NCBI GenBank assembly: GCA_003427395.1
Contig: BFEA01000409.1
Span: forward strand, 660,149-724,148
DNA: 64,000 nucleotides
Source of the DNA: Chara braunii
Taxonomy: Eukaryota > Streptophyta > Charophyceae > Charales > Characeae
Direction: 5' to 3'
Below the pieces are notes generated by a model. The model saw only the letters and a list, made by a program, of their open reading frames with translations, had not been told where the DNA came from and did not search any database. The position numbers and the translations under genes are program-made. This document shows, in pieces, positions 1-10,394 of the stretch (positions within the stretch are counted from its first letter, which is position 1; every line of letters starts with the position of its first letter).

Positions 1-582
1 TTCCTCAGGAGCAAACTCCTTTGACTTGACCCATGCTAAGTCGCCTACTTGAAATTGTGATGGGCGACGGTGCTTGTTGGCTTCCTCTATCATTCTATGC
101 TGGGCCTTCCTGAGGTTCTCTACTACGGTAGCAATTTATTTCTCATGCTCTATCGCGAACTCCCTAGTTCCGGGTGGTAGCCTTTGAATTTGATCCCGGT
201 TGAGTCCCTCAAATGGTTCTACGCGGTCTAAAGGACTTATGCAATTCGTTGGGAGTGCGACAAGTGGCTAAGTGCACACAGGCAATAACTTTTGTGAGAT
301 GTTTTCCTGAGGAGCAAACTCCTTTGAGTTGACCCAGACTAAGTCGCCTACTTGAAATTGTGATGGGCGACGGTGCTTACTGGCTTCCTCTATCATTCTA
401 TATTGGGCCTTCCTGAGGTTCTCTACTACGGTAGCAATTTCTTTCTCATGCCATATCGCGAACTCCCTAGTTTCGGATGGTAGCCTTTGAATCTGATCCC
501 GATTGAGTCCCTCAAATGGTTCTACGAAGTCTAAAGGACTCATGCAATTCATTGGGAGTGCGACAAATGGTTAAGTGCACAC
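1..582 (-). repeat. Tandem duplication of the gypsy integrase C-terminal region
   Basis: Positions 1-279 and 304-582 are two copies of the same sequence, period about 303 bp, differing at scattered bases. Both carry the stretch coding for the integrase C-terminal module (FQVGDLVWVNSKEF-like) and both end at AAGTGCACAC. The scattered differences indicate the duplication is old rather than an assembly echo. Confidence 0.85.
268..552 (-). pseudogene. gypsy integrase C-terminal fragment
   Basis: A 94-codon open stretch contains RKAQYRMIEEASKHRR followed by FQVGDLVWVNSKEF. This matches the region after the integrase catalytic core of Ty3/gypsy polyproteins, where the phrase VGD-VWV is typical. 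It is separated from the core at 512-931 by a frameshift. A second, diverged copy of the same segment lies at 1-279. Confidence 0.8.
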
Positions 583-931
583 TGTTATTATAAGCATTGG
601 CTACCTTCGGGGGCATCTCATCCCAGTTAACTTGGTCAGGAATATTGTACATTCTCAAAACCTGCTGCAGGACTTCGTTCATTTGCTCAGTTTGGCCGTT
701 AGGCTCTGGGTGACGGCCAGATGACATCAACAACTTAGATCCGTAAACTCTCATCAACTCTTGCCAGTTCTGACTAATGAACCTAGTATCCCTATCGCTA
801 ACTATAGAAAGCGGTAAAACATGTTCACTGACCCAATAATCAAAAAACTTTTGTATCACTAAATTTGTTCGTGTCTCTGAAGTCAAAGGAACGAACAGTA
901 CATACTTACTACATCGATCAACTATCATCAT
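512..931 (-). pseudogene. gypsy integrase catalytic core fragment
   Basis: The translation shows the DD(35)E integrase landmarks of Ty3/gypsy: a first Asp in MMIVDRCSKY, the second in SIVSDRDTRF, and the Glu region in PNGQTEQMNEVL. In an active element this enzyme would insert cDNA into the genome. It is separated by frameshifts from the zinc-binding part at 978-1178 and from the C-terminal part at 268-552, so it is non-functional here. Confidence 0.9.
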
Positions 932-977
932 GACTTGGCTCTTGTCATGCCTACTCCTGACTTAAGCATCCATCATG

Positions 978-1178
978 TCAATATACAGAGTCTCCAGGTC
1001 CATCGGGAATAGGCAAGGGTTTGAGAAGACCAAGAAGGGTTTGCGTAGTAATCTTATTTCGTTGGCAGACCTTGCAACTGTATACATACTCTATGCAGTC
1101 GGCCTTCATACCTGGCCATACATATGCGCGCACGAGGTTGGCTAATGTCTTCTGCCAACCGAAATGCCCCTGTGTCAT
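978..1178 (-). pseudogene. gypsy integrase H2C2 zinc-finger fragment
   Basis: A 66-codon stretch holds GHFGWQKT, YVWPGM and SCKVCQRNK. This is the HHCC-type N-terminal zinc domain that precedes the integrase core in Ty3/gypsy elements, ending in the usual LLKPLPIP linker. It sits directly upstream, in element orientation, of the core at 512-931. Confidence 0.87.
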
Positions 1179-1288
1179 GGCATTCCCCTAGGATCAGACT
1201 ACGGATTTCCTCACTGTTGAGGACGCACAAATGGTAAACTACATTAGTTTTCTCGAATAATAACCCATCAGTAGTGCGATAATCTGGT

Positions 1289-1537
1289 TCAGTCTCTGGA
1301 GTCTCTTAACTCTTTTGAGAAGATCGTTAGAGATAAGGTCTTGCGCATACGCTTCCTTAACTTTCTGTTAACTTTATGTTGCAGGTCTCTCCCTATATCC
1401 AGATAGTGAACTATCGCTCCAAAGTAATCAATCCTACTTAGAGCGTCCGCAACTACATTATACTTTCCTTTCACTGGCTTGAGCTCAAAGTCAAACTGAT
1501 CTATCTCGACGACCCACCTAGTAAGCTTCGGTCTCAT
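1289..1537 (-). pseudogene. gypsy RNase H C-terminal fragment
   Basis: The phrases [16 protein letters not shown] and [12 protein letters not shown] are the standard C-terminal end of the Ty3/gypsy RNase H domain. The preceding 1540-2130 interval should encode the rest of RT/RNase H but is broken into short open stretches by several stops and indels. Confidence 0.88.
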
Positions 1538-2139
1538 TTTGGTCTGAGTCTTTAACTATCTCAGCGTCTCGTGGTCTGAATAGATTTTGAAGCATCTCCC
1601 AAGCAAGTAGTGCTTCCAATGATCTAATGCTCCCTCTCATAGGTAGATGTCGCTACCTTCTCTGAAGGCATCCTGGCGGACATGAACTGTAAGGGTCTAT
1701 AGCCATTGCCATCATCTTGCTGTAGCACAACACCTATACCATACTGACTTGCGTGGTGACGACAAAAGGCAAAGACGGATCGGCTACCTTGAGGACTGGA
1801 TACTCTATCAAGGCTTTAGAACCGACGTGCAGTCTCTATCCCACTCCCAGATTGTTTCCTTCTTTAACAACCTGCGAAGGGGTGCAGCAATAGTGGAGGA
1901 GTTCCTCATGAACTTCCTGTAATAGTTAGTTAGGCCTAAGAACACCACAATTCCATCAATGTGCAGGGCATTGGCCAATCTCTGATCGCTACTATCTTAC
2001 TGTCCTCAGGCTTTATGCCATCCCCATCTAAGACGTGGCGCAAGTACAAGACTTGTGTCTTGGCCCACTCACACTTCTTCTCATTGATCTTGAAGTTAGC
2101 TTCTCTCAACTTCTCCGAGACCTGTCTCAGATGACCCTC

Positions 2140-2590
2140 TTACTCTTGGAGGATCTTACTAAACACTAAAATATCATCTAAATATACTACTACATTTCTA
2201 TCTAACCATGGTCTAAATAGATCGTTCATGCAGTGCTGGAACGTAGTCGGTGCATTGGTCAGTCCAAAGGGCATCACTATAAACTCATAGTGCATGTATC
2301 TAGTCCGAAATGTCGTTTTGTACTGATCAGGATGTACCTCTATTTGATGATAACCAAACTTTAAATCTATCTTTGAGAAGTACCTACAACCCTGCACTCA
2401 ATCTAACAAATCATCTATGCAGGGCAGTGGTTCAGCATTCTTCACGGTAATGCCATTGACACCCCTATAATCTATACACATGCGAAGCTCTCCTTCCTTC
2501 TTGAGAACAAAAAGAACAACCGCTCCAAACGGAGAAAACTCATCTAAAGCTTTTGGAGACATTTTGTACAAGGCCCCTTTCGGAGTTCTA
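2140..2590 (-). pseudogene. gypsy reverse transcriptase fragment
   Basis: The open part (2140-2397) reads [18 protein letters not shown], then [21 protein letters not shown] and [12 protein letters not shown]. The catalytic YLDD box is intact. In the same frame further upstream (about 2400-2590), past an in-frame TGA after LLD, comes the RT fingers region with [17 protein letters not shown]. At least one nonsense codon therefore splits the domain. Confidence 0.93.
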
Positions 2591-2625
2591 CGACCAGGTT
2601 ATATCTCAATACAATGTTGGATCGG

Positions 2626-2761
2626 TCGTGGCACTACTTCCGCAGGCGGTTGAGCTACATCTGTATACTCCTCCAGAAGTGCCCTACTCCTACATCGGCT
2701 GAGATATAGGGAGTTTCCCCTGTCGTGGCACTACTTCCGCAGACGGTTGAGCTACATCTGA
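2626..2761. repeat. Short tandem duplication with 25-bp filler inside the gypsy relic
   Basis: A sequence of about 39 bp starting GTCGTGGCACTACTTCCGCA occurs at about 2626-2664 and again at about 2723-2761. Between the copies lie about 30 bp of flanking sequence and a 25-bp block at 2694-2718. That block is identical to 13321-13345 inside the GIY-YIG element. It looks like a repair junction filled with sequence copied from elsewhere. Confidence 0.75.
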
Positions 2762-3442
2762 AACTGGCATGGACTGCGTCTCGAAAGCTACGACGTAGGT
2801 CATGACCTGCTCCTTACTCTTCTCGAAGAAGTGCCCTCGCAATGGCTCGGTCATGGCACGATAAAATAGGTTGAGCAGTTGGGTCTCAGTGACCCCATGG
2901 TCAGGGAGAGCTACCAACTCATTCATTACTCCCTTTAGTGCTCTGACACTCTTCCACTGACATGAGTGGATAGTCTTCAGCTTGTCATAGGCTCTAATCC
3001 CCCTAATAACATCAGCAACCGATCTGGCGAAGCTTTGCTACTTCCGTCTTTGAGAGCATGGAAGGCGATGAGGACTTGCAAACTGATATTACTCTTCTCA
3101 GGGCCTAGCTAGGAATTCTATATTCCTAGCCCATCCATCTTCCCCTGCAGGTCCGCCTGCGCTTCCATCTGTGTCCTTAGCTGCTTCACTGCCTCCAATT
3201 CTTTCGCAACTTCGCTGACCTCCATTCTTCTCCCTGGTCAATCGCAACTTCCACTCCAACTTCTCGTCTTCTATATCTTGGGGTTTTAAGACATCCTCTT
3301 CTACTTCCCACTCTTTCACTACCGGCTCCTGTTCTGTCCTTGGTACATGCATCATTGCCTCCTCGTCCTCTCCCAGGGATAGATTAGCGACCCACTCAAA
3401 CACCTTTTCCAACCATGGGTCCTTCTCCTTCATGCCACTCAA
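2690..3442 (-). pseudogene. gypsy gag-like region
   Basis: Two open stretches (2690-2926 and 3098-3442) lie where gag is expected. The first contains ALPDHGVTETQLLNLFYRAM and EPLRGHFFEKSKEQ, resembling the capsid region of plant gypsy elements. The second is very acidic (LGEDEEAMMHVPRTEQEP, DVLKPQDIEDEKLEWK). No zinc knuckle is visible. Assignment rests mainly on position and style. Confidence 0.6.
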
Positions 3443-3456
3443 CTGCGCTTTATCTC

Positions 3457-3926
3457 TTATAATCTTCCTGACCAGGGGGATTTCCTCTTCTGCCTTTTCC
3501 TCTTCTTCTTCGTCTTCTTCTTCCTCCGCTGCTTTTTTCTTCCTCCTTTTTCATCCTTCCCAACTCTTCCTCCAACTTCTTCCTTTTTGTGGCCTACTCC
3601 TGTAATAAGGTCTACTTTTTGGCCTGCTTCATTAACTTTTCTTCCTCCTTTTTCATCCTTCCCAACTCTTCCTCCAACTTCTTCCTTTTTGTGGCCTACT
3701 CCTGTAATAAGGTCTACTTTTTGGCCTGCTTCATGACCTCCTCCTTCTTGGCCTTCTGCTCGGCCAAGATCCTTGCAGCTTCCTCCTCCTGTTCCTTGGT
3801 GTAGGGAGTGGTCCCCACACCACCATTCCAAGTCTCTACTCTACGCGTGAAAAGTGTTTCAAAACCCCAACGAAAAAAGGAGACACTAGAGGGTCCTCCA
3901 GAGGGAGAACCCCACAAGCAAGCCAC
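3457..3926 (-). repeat. Lys/Glu-rich coding repeat, two 102-bp units, in the gag N-terminal region
   Basis: Positions about 3547-3648 and 3649-3750 are near-identical 102-bp tandem units, a multiple of three. On the minus strand each codes for a 34-residue segment containing GHKKEEVGGRVGKDEKGGRK. A KKKRKRQKRK-like basic tail follows. This is probably the start of the gag polyprotein, but the low-complexity composition limits certainty. Confidence 0.7.
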
Positions 3927-4639
3927 ACATTAGGTAATCATCCATGGGGTTAGGTGCACGACAAAGCTGTCCCACTCCTCACCACTCAGACCTACCCACT
4001 CGATTGACTGATTGATTGTCTAAGGACCACAGAGCCTTACCCTTTCGTCCAACCAGGTTACCATAGCCGACGAAAGCTTTCACCACCACTATCCTTTACG
4101 ATCCAGGCCCAGATGCCCAGCACCTGCGGTCAATCCCAGCTGGCTTTCTCTCCGGTTAAAAACCCTGTCAACTATGATCTCTAGCCTAGACCTACTATTA
4201 AGTTGTCACAACAAGACTTCAGCGCTGATCAAGAGGCATTTAAGGAGATCCCCAAAACTCCTCAAGAACTGTTTAACGTCGCAAACAGGAGGACGCGATT
4301 AGCAAGTCCTCTCAACACTTAGACAACTAGTTGCGTAGCCCACAACTCGGATTTGGACCACCCATGTCACACTGTTCAGCCCACCTGTTTGTACCACTCC
4401 TTGCGAGGGTTAGTCCTCCGGGACGTGTCAGTTGGCAGACATGGAATTAAGCACTACTCAGACCGTGTGGGTTTAGTCAACACAGCTCTACGACCTCATA
4501 CACGCAGTTCCTATCATTTATACATAAAGACCAATGCAGAAAAAAAAGACAGACATGCTCAACAAGTACCATGGGGTGAATGCGAATCCATAGGGCGAGG
4601 GGATGGGTTGAAGGCTTGGTGAGAATATACCAACTCCAG
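3927..4639. other. No recognisable gene; possible 5' LTR/leader of the gypsy relic
   Basis: This interval lies where the 5' LTR and leader of the minus-strand gypsy relic would be. I found no second copy of it in the window to prove an LTR, no clear primer-binding site, and only short open frames without recognisable motifs. Confidence 0.4.
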
Positions 4640-5065
4640 CTTGGTCAATTTCGTGGTCAACAGCTCCAATCAACACCTTGGTCAACACTACTCGATCAAC
4701 TCTCGATCAACACCTCAATCAACTCTTCGTCAACATCCAATCAACTCTTTGTCAAGTCCCGGTCAACTCTGCTATGGCTGCCGACCCCTTGTCTCCAGTC
4801 AACCTTCACTTTGCCTTCTCCCTCCTTTCTTCTTTCTCACTTTCTTTCGCCTTCATCCCAACTTTCGCTTCTTTCTCCTTCGTCGTCCCTCCTTCCTCTT
4901 CCTCAACTATAGCTTATCTTTCCTCCTTCGTCTCTCCCTCTTTGTCGTCCCTCCTTCCTCTTCCTCAGCTATGGATTCTCTTTCCTCCTTCGTCCCTCCC
5001 TCTTCCTTCACTTGTCTTCTCTCTTCTACCTCTATGTCCGAACTCCGCAGCTATGGCCACCTTCT
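4640..5065. repeat. ATCAACTC-type degenerate short repeats passing into pyrimidine-rich DNA
   Basis: About 4640-4770 is built from degenerate repeats of roughly 12-18 bp around (G)TCAACTC and TCGATCAAC. It then becomes C/T-rich DNA in which CGTCCCTCCTTCCTCTTCCTCA recurs at least twice (about 4883 and 4948). Three overlapping open frames cross it, but their Ser/Leu/Pro-rich translations reflect the base composition. Confidence 0.6.
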
Positions 5066-5417
5066 TCCTTAGACCGCACAACAATCTTCTCCTCTCTCTC
5101 TCTCTCTCTCGTTGTCTTCTTTGGAGGTACGCAGCACCTCACATCAATGGCGCAACTATGGCGGACCTTCTTCCATGGCGAGGCTACAGCTTTGGCGCCC
5201 AGACAACGATGGCGTGTAGGGCCTGTCTCTTATACACATCTAGATGTGTATAAGAGACAGTCCTTAGACCGCACAACAATCTTCTCCTCTCTCTCTCTCT
5301 CTCTCGTTGTCTTCTTTGGAGGTACGCAGCACCTCACATCAATGGCGCAACTATGGCGGACCTTCTTCCATGGCGAGGCTACAGCTTTGGCGCCCAGACA
5401 ACGATGGCGTGTAGGGC
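5066..5417. repeat. 157-bp perfect duplication flanking an adapter (assembly artefact)
   Basis: Positions 5066-5222 and 5261-5417 are the same 157 bases, starting TCCTTAGACCGCACAACAAT and ending CGTGTAGGGC. They are separated by exactly the 38-base adapter at 5223-5260. The identity and abutment to the adapter show one genomic copy read twice, not a biological duplication. Confidence 0.97.
5223..5260. other. Tn5/Nextera mate-pair junction adapter left in the assembly
   Basis: The 19-base Tn5 mosaic end CTGTCTCTTATACACATCT (5223-5241) is followed immediately by its perfect reverse complement (5242-5260). This is the circularisation junction of the Nextera mate-pair protocol. Frames crossing it give the known contaminant peptide SYTHLDVYKRQ. 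It is laboratory sequence. Confidence 0.99.
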
Positions 5418-6230
5418 AACACGAACCAGCTCCGATATCAATACAATCAGAATCGCTTTCTTCTTCACTTCACATACGTGCAAACAGATGGCAATTCACA
5501 CTGGCGTCGAGCCCCCACTCAAAGCTCAGAGATATGGAAAACGAGAACGCAGTTTAGATGCAAACTCACTTCAACAGGTTATGGCGCATCAGCGCCTATA
5601 GATCCCAACTCTCCTCATTGTGTCCAACACCACTGTTCCCACACGCTCAACTCTAGATCACCCTGACTACCCCACACGTGCTCATTGCATTACACACATG
5701 TACACATGTACACACACACTAACAGCTACCGCTGGCTATGGCAGCCATGGCCGCCAGCTACTACTAACTATGGCGCACTAACTTCTCCAAGCCCACTTCG
5801 ACCTCGGGCACCTGCAGACCACCTCACACACGACGCTCGGGCAGCGCTTCCACATGGGTCACGCAGGAATGAATGAATGGGTGGACACTGCCTCTTGATT
5901 TATACTTCTGTAATACGCTGGTCTGCCGTTTTCCACCGGTTCCATGGTGCATACAGTCCCTCATGGTACTTGCTGACTTTGCAAAGTGAGACCGGGAGTG
6001 GATACTGCTGACTAAGGGAAGTTGGACTCACCACTTGCCCACTTGCCGCTGGTCTGCTGTGAGTAACGTGAGACAACACTCGAAAGGCCACTTCCGGACC
6101 TTCCGAAAGTCTGTGAACTTCCCCTTTCGGGACTGTAGCAGCTACGACCTTGACCTTTCAGGACTGCAGTAGCTACGACCTTGACCTTTCAAAATTGCTA
6201 CAGCTACGATCTCTGCACAACTATCACACC
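5418..6230. other. Non-coding, no recognisable element
   Basis: I see no gene. About 5685-5720 is TACACATG/CACACA-rich. About 6105-6215 holds short imperfect repeats of the phrase CTACGACCTTGACCTTTC (copies near 6145 and 6172). Open frames are short and motif-free. Confidence 0.5.
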
Positions 6231-6497
6231 TACCCTCTTCCCCCGAACATAACGCATATGCTTTGTATTCAAGTTTTCCAAAAAAAACGGTTTTTTGAAA
6301 ACTTTTTCTTCAAATACAAGGGCACTTAAAATATATCACGCATATGCATTCTATTGGAATAAAACGCATATGCATTATATTATAATTTCACGAAGAGAAA
6401 ATTATCGTATTTGAATATGATCTTCTTTTTTTCTCTCTTTCTTTTTTTTTTTTTTTTTTTTAGCAGTTGATGTACTGGGTGGCAAAGATGTATTCAT

Positions 6498-6581
6498 GGG
6501 ACGCTGGACCCCGTTTCCAGCAGGTGTTGCTCCCTACCAATAGATGGAGCGTCCCGCTAGGCAAATCCTCAATACCGGTGG

Positions 6582-6590
<9 letters not shown>
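6498..6590 (+). mobile_element. SINE-like copy S1 (head region, plus strand)
   Basis: It begins GGGACGCTGGACCCCGTTTC and continues through a second conserved block ending CACCAATAGATGGAGC. The same head is found at 6750 (minus), 30496 (minus), 56155 (plus) and 59253 (plus). The copy is interrupted at the long T tract shared with S2, so it lacks its own tail. Confidence 0.6.
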
Positions 6591-6612
<22 letters not shown>

Positions 6613-6752
6613 CTATTTTTTTAAAGCCCTTCTCCAAGCCCACTATCACGGTGGCGGTAAGAGGGCCACCAGGATTGGAGGCATGGCCATTCGGGCTGCT
6701 CCATCTATTGGTGGGGAGCGGCACCTGCTGGAAACCGGGTCCAACGTCCCTT
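6585..6752 (-). mobile_element. SINE-like copy S2 with A-rich tail
   Basis: Read on the minus strand from 6750, it starts GGGACGTTGGACCCGGTTTC, carries CACCAATAGATGGAGC, and ends in TTTAAAAAAATAGAAAA plus a long A run (6629 down to 6588). The fixed head plus A-rich 3' tail is the hallmark of a short retroposon. Together with S1 it makes an inverted pair (6498-6750). Confidence 0.65.
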
Positions 6753-8030
6753 GGAAACAACATTGCGACCTCTGGGGCCGTGGACATTTGAGATATCATC
6801 TCGGGGCTGTCTAATCCCTAGAGGCTGCACTTTGATACCCTTCCCTTACTGCAACACCCCCGTATGAATGGCCTGGCCCTGTTCCCCGTCGGTCTGTCTC
6901 ACTGTTAGTAAGCTAAATCCCCTTTTCCTACATGTCGACCGTACCCTGGGAACTGCAGCCCTTCTCTCTATCGAACTTGGTCACAACATCATTGAGAAAG
7001 CCAAGCTGTTTTGCAGAACAAAAAAATCCACACAGGGGGGCTGCCTCTCTCTGCGGGGTAGGCCGCCTCTAAGATCTTGCTTGTACCAGCACCAGGATTT
7101 CCCCCTTTCCAAAGGATAGCGTGCCCTTCCATTGTTCATCAGGACCTCCTTCTCAGCCGATGTTGAGTGAGGCCTGCCTTCATAATTGATTGTTTGCTGT
7201 CTCCCACGTTCAGCAGTCAACCAAGATTCCGCTTCTCCTGTTCGGGCCAGGGAAGAGATGCTCCGTTGCTGCTGGCATAGAGTCCCAGTTGCACACCCAT
7301 ATTGCCTGCAGGTCGGGGTAGGGGGGGGGGAGGGGGGGAGGGGGGAAAGACAGGGGGGGAGGCGGGGAACAGTGTTGAGGACGGTTGGGGGCATGCAAAG
7401 GTGGGAAAAGCAGGAAAGACGGAAGGACATAAGACGGATCGGTGGGACGTATCGTGGCTGTGCGGCTGTGCGGCTGTGTAACTCTGTAAGCGCTGCTCGC
7501 CATGTGGAGGCGCAGCTGCTGGTTGGGGACTGCGGCGGAAGCATGTGGAGTCTTACAAGAATAAAGTTGGGTTGCAGGTACTGCACTTAGAACTCCTCCG
7601 TGGGTCTCCTCTGCCACGACCGTTCCGTGGACCTCCATGGTTTCCAATGGACGTCCAGATCAGCATTCAGTTCACTGAATAGCTTGGAGGTGTCTTGCCA
7701 CAGTACTCTATGTGTGCAGGATGGATTCCTTGGCCTGGGTCTCTTTTTCTTCCCTATAATCTCTTCTCATCGTCCTCCATGCTTCTTGGGTTGCGGTCCT
7801 GATTACTACTTCCAGAACTTGCTGAGCCTGTAGCAGTCCAAATTGATGGTCTCTCCGCTGGAAGGAGCATCACGCTCGCCAAACCAGCATGAGGACATGC
7901 AGCCTTGTGTAGGCGAACAGATTAGCTACGAACGGAGACCATTGGGCCAACAGATGTTGGTTCTTGCCCAGCAATAGAAGGCCCAGATCCCATGGAATGT
8001 GGATGGATGTCAAGGAGTGGAAGGCCGCGT
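6753..8030. other. Non-coding interior with a G-rich tract
   Basis: No gene recognised. 7316-7372 is a run of G blocks (at least six runs of four or more G) able to form a G-quadruplex on the plus strand. CGGCTGTG is repeated at 7460-7480. Open frames on both strands (for example 6981-7586) have no recognisable motifs. Confidence 0.5.
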
Positions 8031-8166
8031 CCCATCTTCTTTTTATAATTTCACAAAGAGGAAATTGTTGTATTTGAATATGATCTTCTTTCCCCCCCCC
8101 CCCGAAGTTCAACGCCTGCTCCGTTCAGGCCCATGCAGACCCGTAATCACAGATCACTGCCCGTTA

Positions 8167-8253
8167 TCTCTCTCTCTCTCTCTTTTTTCTTTTGTGCCCC
8201 CTATGCTCTTCTTCAGGCAAGAAACTGCCCTCCAGGTCACTAACATACCTGCG

Positions 8254-8290
<37 letters not shown>
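8167..8290. repeat. (CT)n microsatellites
   Basis: Pure CT tracts occur at about 8167-8182 and 8259-8290. Confidence 0.95.
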
Positions 8291-8294
<4 letters not shown>

Positions 8295-8753
8295 AGGAAG
8301 TCCCTTCTGATGGCCAAGAAAGTGGCGCTTCTGACAGCCAAGAATGTGGCGCGGCCAAGAAAATGGAAAAATCAGAAAGCCACTCACCAAGGTCTCGCCG
8401 CACTACCCTGGTCAACGAGACAAAACAGAAAGGGGTTGTATTTGTCCACGTTCTAGTGGAAGATTCATTGGCATTTTGCACATTTGCTGAGGAGTGGAGC
8501 AAGGGCCCAAGTAGTGAAAGGAATGAAACTCAATCCAAAACATGGAAAGGTACCTCGCTACTTTACTTTTACCTTTTCGCCAAGGCTCTGAGGCCCCCAG
8601 CCATGGTCCACAATTGAGCCTACTCAGCCTGGACCCGACCTCCTTGTGCAGGCAAAGTTGGTCTTGCTCACTCAAACATAACGCATTTGCGTTGCACGGT
8701 ATGCGTTGTATTCTTTTACAATGCATATGCCTTATGTTCGGGGGAAGACGGTA

Positions 8754-10327
8754 GTCGACAGACCTACAGATCGAACCCCTACAGCTACACAGCCCTATGA
8801 CAGGCAACAGTCAACTACCAAAACACAGGTCACGGGTTCAAACACACAGGGGTCAACTTGATACTGTACATGGGTGTGGTAAGGTCTAGGGATCGAGCCC
8901 TGGGATCTGCATCTGCTACTTCTAAGGTGAAAACCGTTTCAGGACCATCGAGAGAGCTGAGAGGGGCGTATGTGTGACGCATGATGAAACAACGTAGATG
9001 TCAACACTGAAAACACATTACAGCACTGTTTTTCATAGAAGAATAATCAAAAACACTGAACATAGCCACGATAATTATCCATGAAACTTTTGGAGCTGTG
9101 GACACTTTCCATCCCACCGCGACTCCGGCCACTACACAGTCACCCTTGCGTCTACAGTCCATCCTTCTGTTTTCCCCCACATGTTACACCGCCTCACACA
9201 TCCAGAGGTCGTTCGCCCGTCGGTAGGACACTGCTTGCTACTACCACCAAGACCTGCACCAGAACACAGATCACCTAGGCTCACGCTTCAGACTCTGCAG
9301 CAGGCCCCGCACCCTTTTTACTTTTGCGACATCAGAATCACCACGACGTCCAAGCATAGGTCACAACTTTCACCATCATCCATTTTCGGAGCTGGTCGGT
9401 GTATGTACTGACAGTACTGTTATCACGGGCACTGAAGCACCCAGAAGGACAGATTTGCCAATCAAAGTCATCCTGCTTGCACTCAACATTATGAAATCCG
9501 TGGTCTTGTCGTCTTCTATCAATCAAAACCATCCTGTTTTGCATTTCACACTGTGCAAGCCGTACAAAGCCATCCTGTTTTGCACTTCAGTGTGCTAGCC
9601 GTGGTCTTGACGTCTTCTATCAAGTAGGCAAGATTTACCATTCGACGTTTTGCACTTCACAAATCACCGAATAACATGTATCTTCCTGCATGGAAGACTC
9701 TAGGTGTCTATATCCACTTCTCTCTGTCCTATGATTTCGAATAGACTGGCTCCCCTCCACCAACTCTCCATTCTCAAGTCCATATCATGCATTGTAGAGT
9801 TGTCAGAAACTTTCCTTCGAGGGGACTCTCCAAAGTTTTCACAGTTCCCAGGTTGTACAGTCTCCACAAATGGGATCGCTAACAACAGGCCTCGCTCGGT
9901 ATACACCCAATGAACTGTCGAAATAGCATTCAAGTGTATAACGATTTCGGGCAAAAGCAATTCCCATCGTGTGACCGGCGGTATGTACAAGGCCTGAGTA
10001 CATATTCACCGCGGCATGCTGATCCACGATTACTTACGATCCAACTTCATGTTCTCGAGCTGTAGAGAACAACCTGAACTGAGGCAATGTTTCACGACTC
10101 GCTCCACCTTAAAGCCTTGCTTCCTATTGTCATTGCCATTGTAGCACGCGTGCAGCCCAGCCCATAAGGGCCATGCGGACTTGATGTCATCCCCACCTTC
10201 CTCTAGTATGTCACTGGCAGTTTTTTGTGAGTGCAGCACATCGTTGCAATGTCTTAGCAACACAAAACGAGCGTTCCGCTCGTTATAGGACTGAACCCTT
10301 TCCTTTCATATGTCAAGAGCTGGTAAG
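8754..10327. other. Non-coding; diverged short repeats
   Basis: No gene recognised. 8765-8910 has phrases resembling a Pol III B box (GGGTTCAAACAC near 8836, GGGATCGAGCCC near 8889) without a tRNA fold. 9450-9660 repeats the phrase CCATCCTGTTTTGCA(C/T)TTCA about three times at roughly 60-80 bp spacing. A 96-codon minus-strand frame at 9700-9990 (VTRWELLLPEIVIHLNAIST...) may be a transposon fragment but I cannot name it. Confidence 0.4.
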
Positions 10328-10394
10328 GTTTTGCACGTTGTATCGAATCAACCAACTGTTGAAATGCTTGTTTGTTTCTTTGTTTCTTTGTTTC

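Larger units (their letters stand above)
1..3926 (-). mobile_element. Ty3/gypsy LTR retrotransposon relic (gag-pol, decayed)
   Basis: Read on the minus strand from about 3926 down to 1, the order is gag-like, reverse transcriptase, RNase H, integrase zinc finger, integrase core, integrase C-terminus. RT before integrase is the Ty3/gypsy order. Every domain is recognisable but broken by stops and frameshifts, so the copy is dead. Protease is not visible. The element runs off the left edge of the window, so its 3' LTR is not seen. No convincing 5' LTR or primer-binding site was identified to the right of 3926. Two internal duplications (1-582 and about 2626-2761) show later rearrangement. Confidence 0.92.
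6231..8753. mobile_element. Composite 2.5-kb inverted-repeat element (B-type foldback ends) with nested insertions
   Basis: The left end TACCCTCTTCCCCCGAACAT (6231 on, continuing AACGCATATG) is mirrored by the right end finishing GTTCGGGGGAAGACGGTA at 8753. Both ends start with TA, and GCATATG sits inside each arm. A 55-bp block at 6383-6437 recurs directly at 8042-8096. The interior holds an A/T palindrome (about 6268-6310), two SINE-like copies, poly(T), a G-rich tract and two (CT)n tracts. It is probably a foldback MITE broken apart by insertions. No transposase is visible. Confidence 0.55.

Noticed and set aside
4641-5601. Overlapping 110-191 codon plus-strand frames
   Set aside because: Ser/Leu/Pro-rich translation of pyrimidine-rich DNA; two of them read through the Tn5 adapter and its duplicated flank.
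6981-7647. Minus-strand frames of 145 and 201 codons
   Set aside because: Low-complexity Pro-rich content from the G-rich tract, no motif, overlapping each other in different frames.
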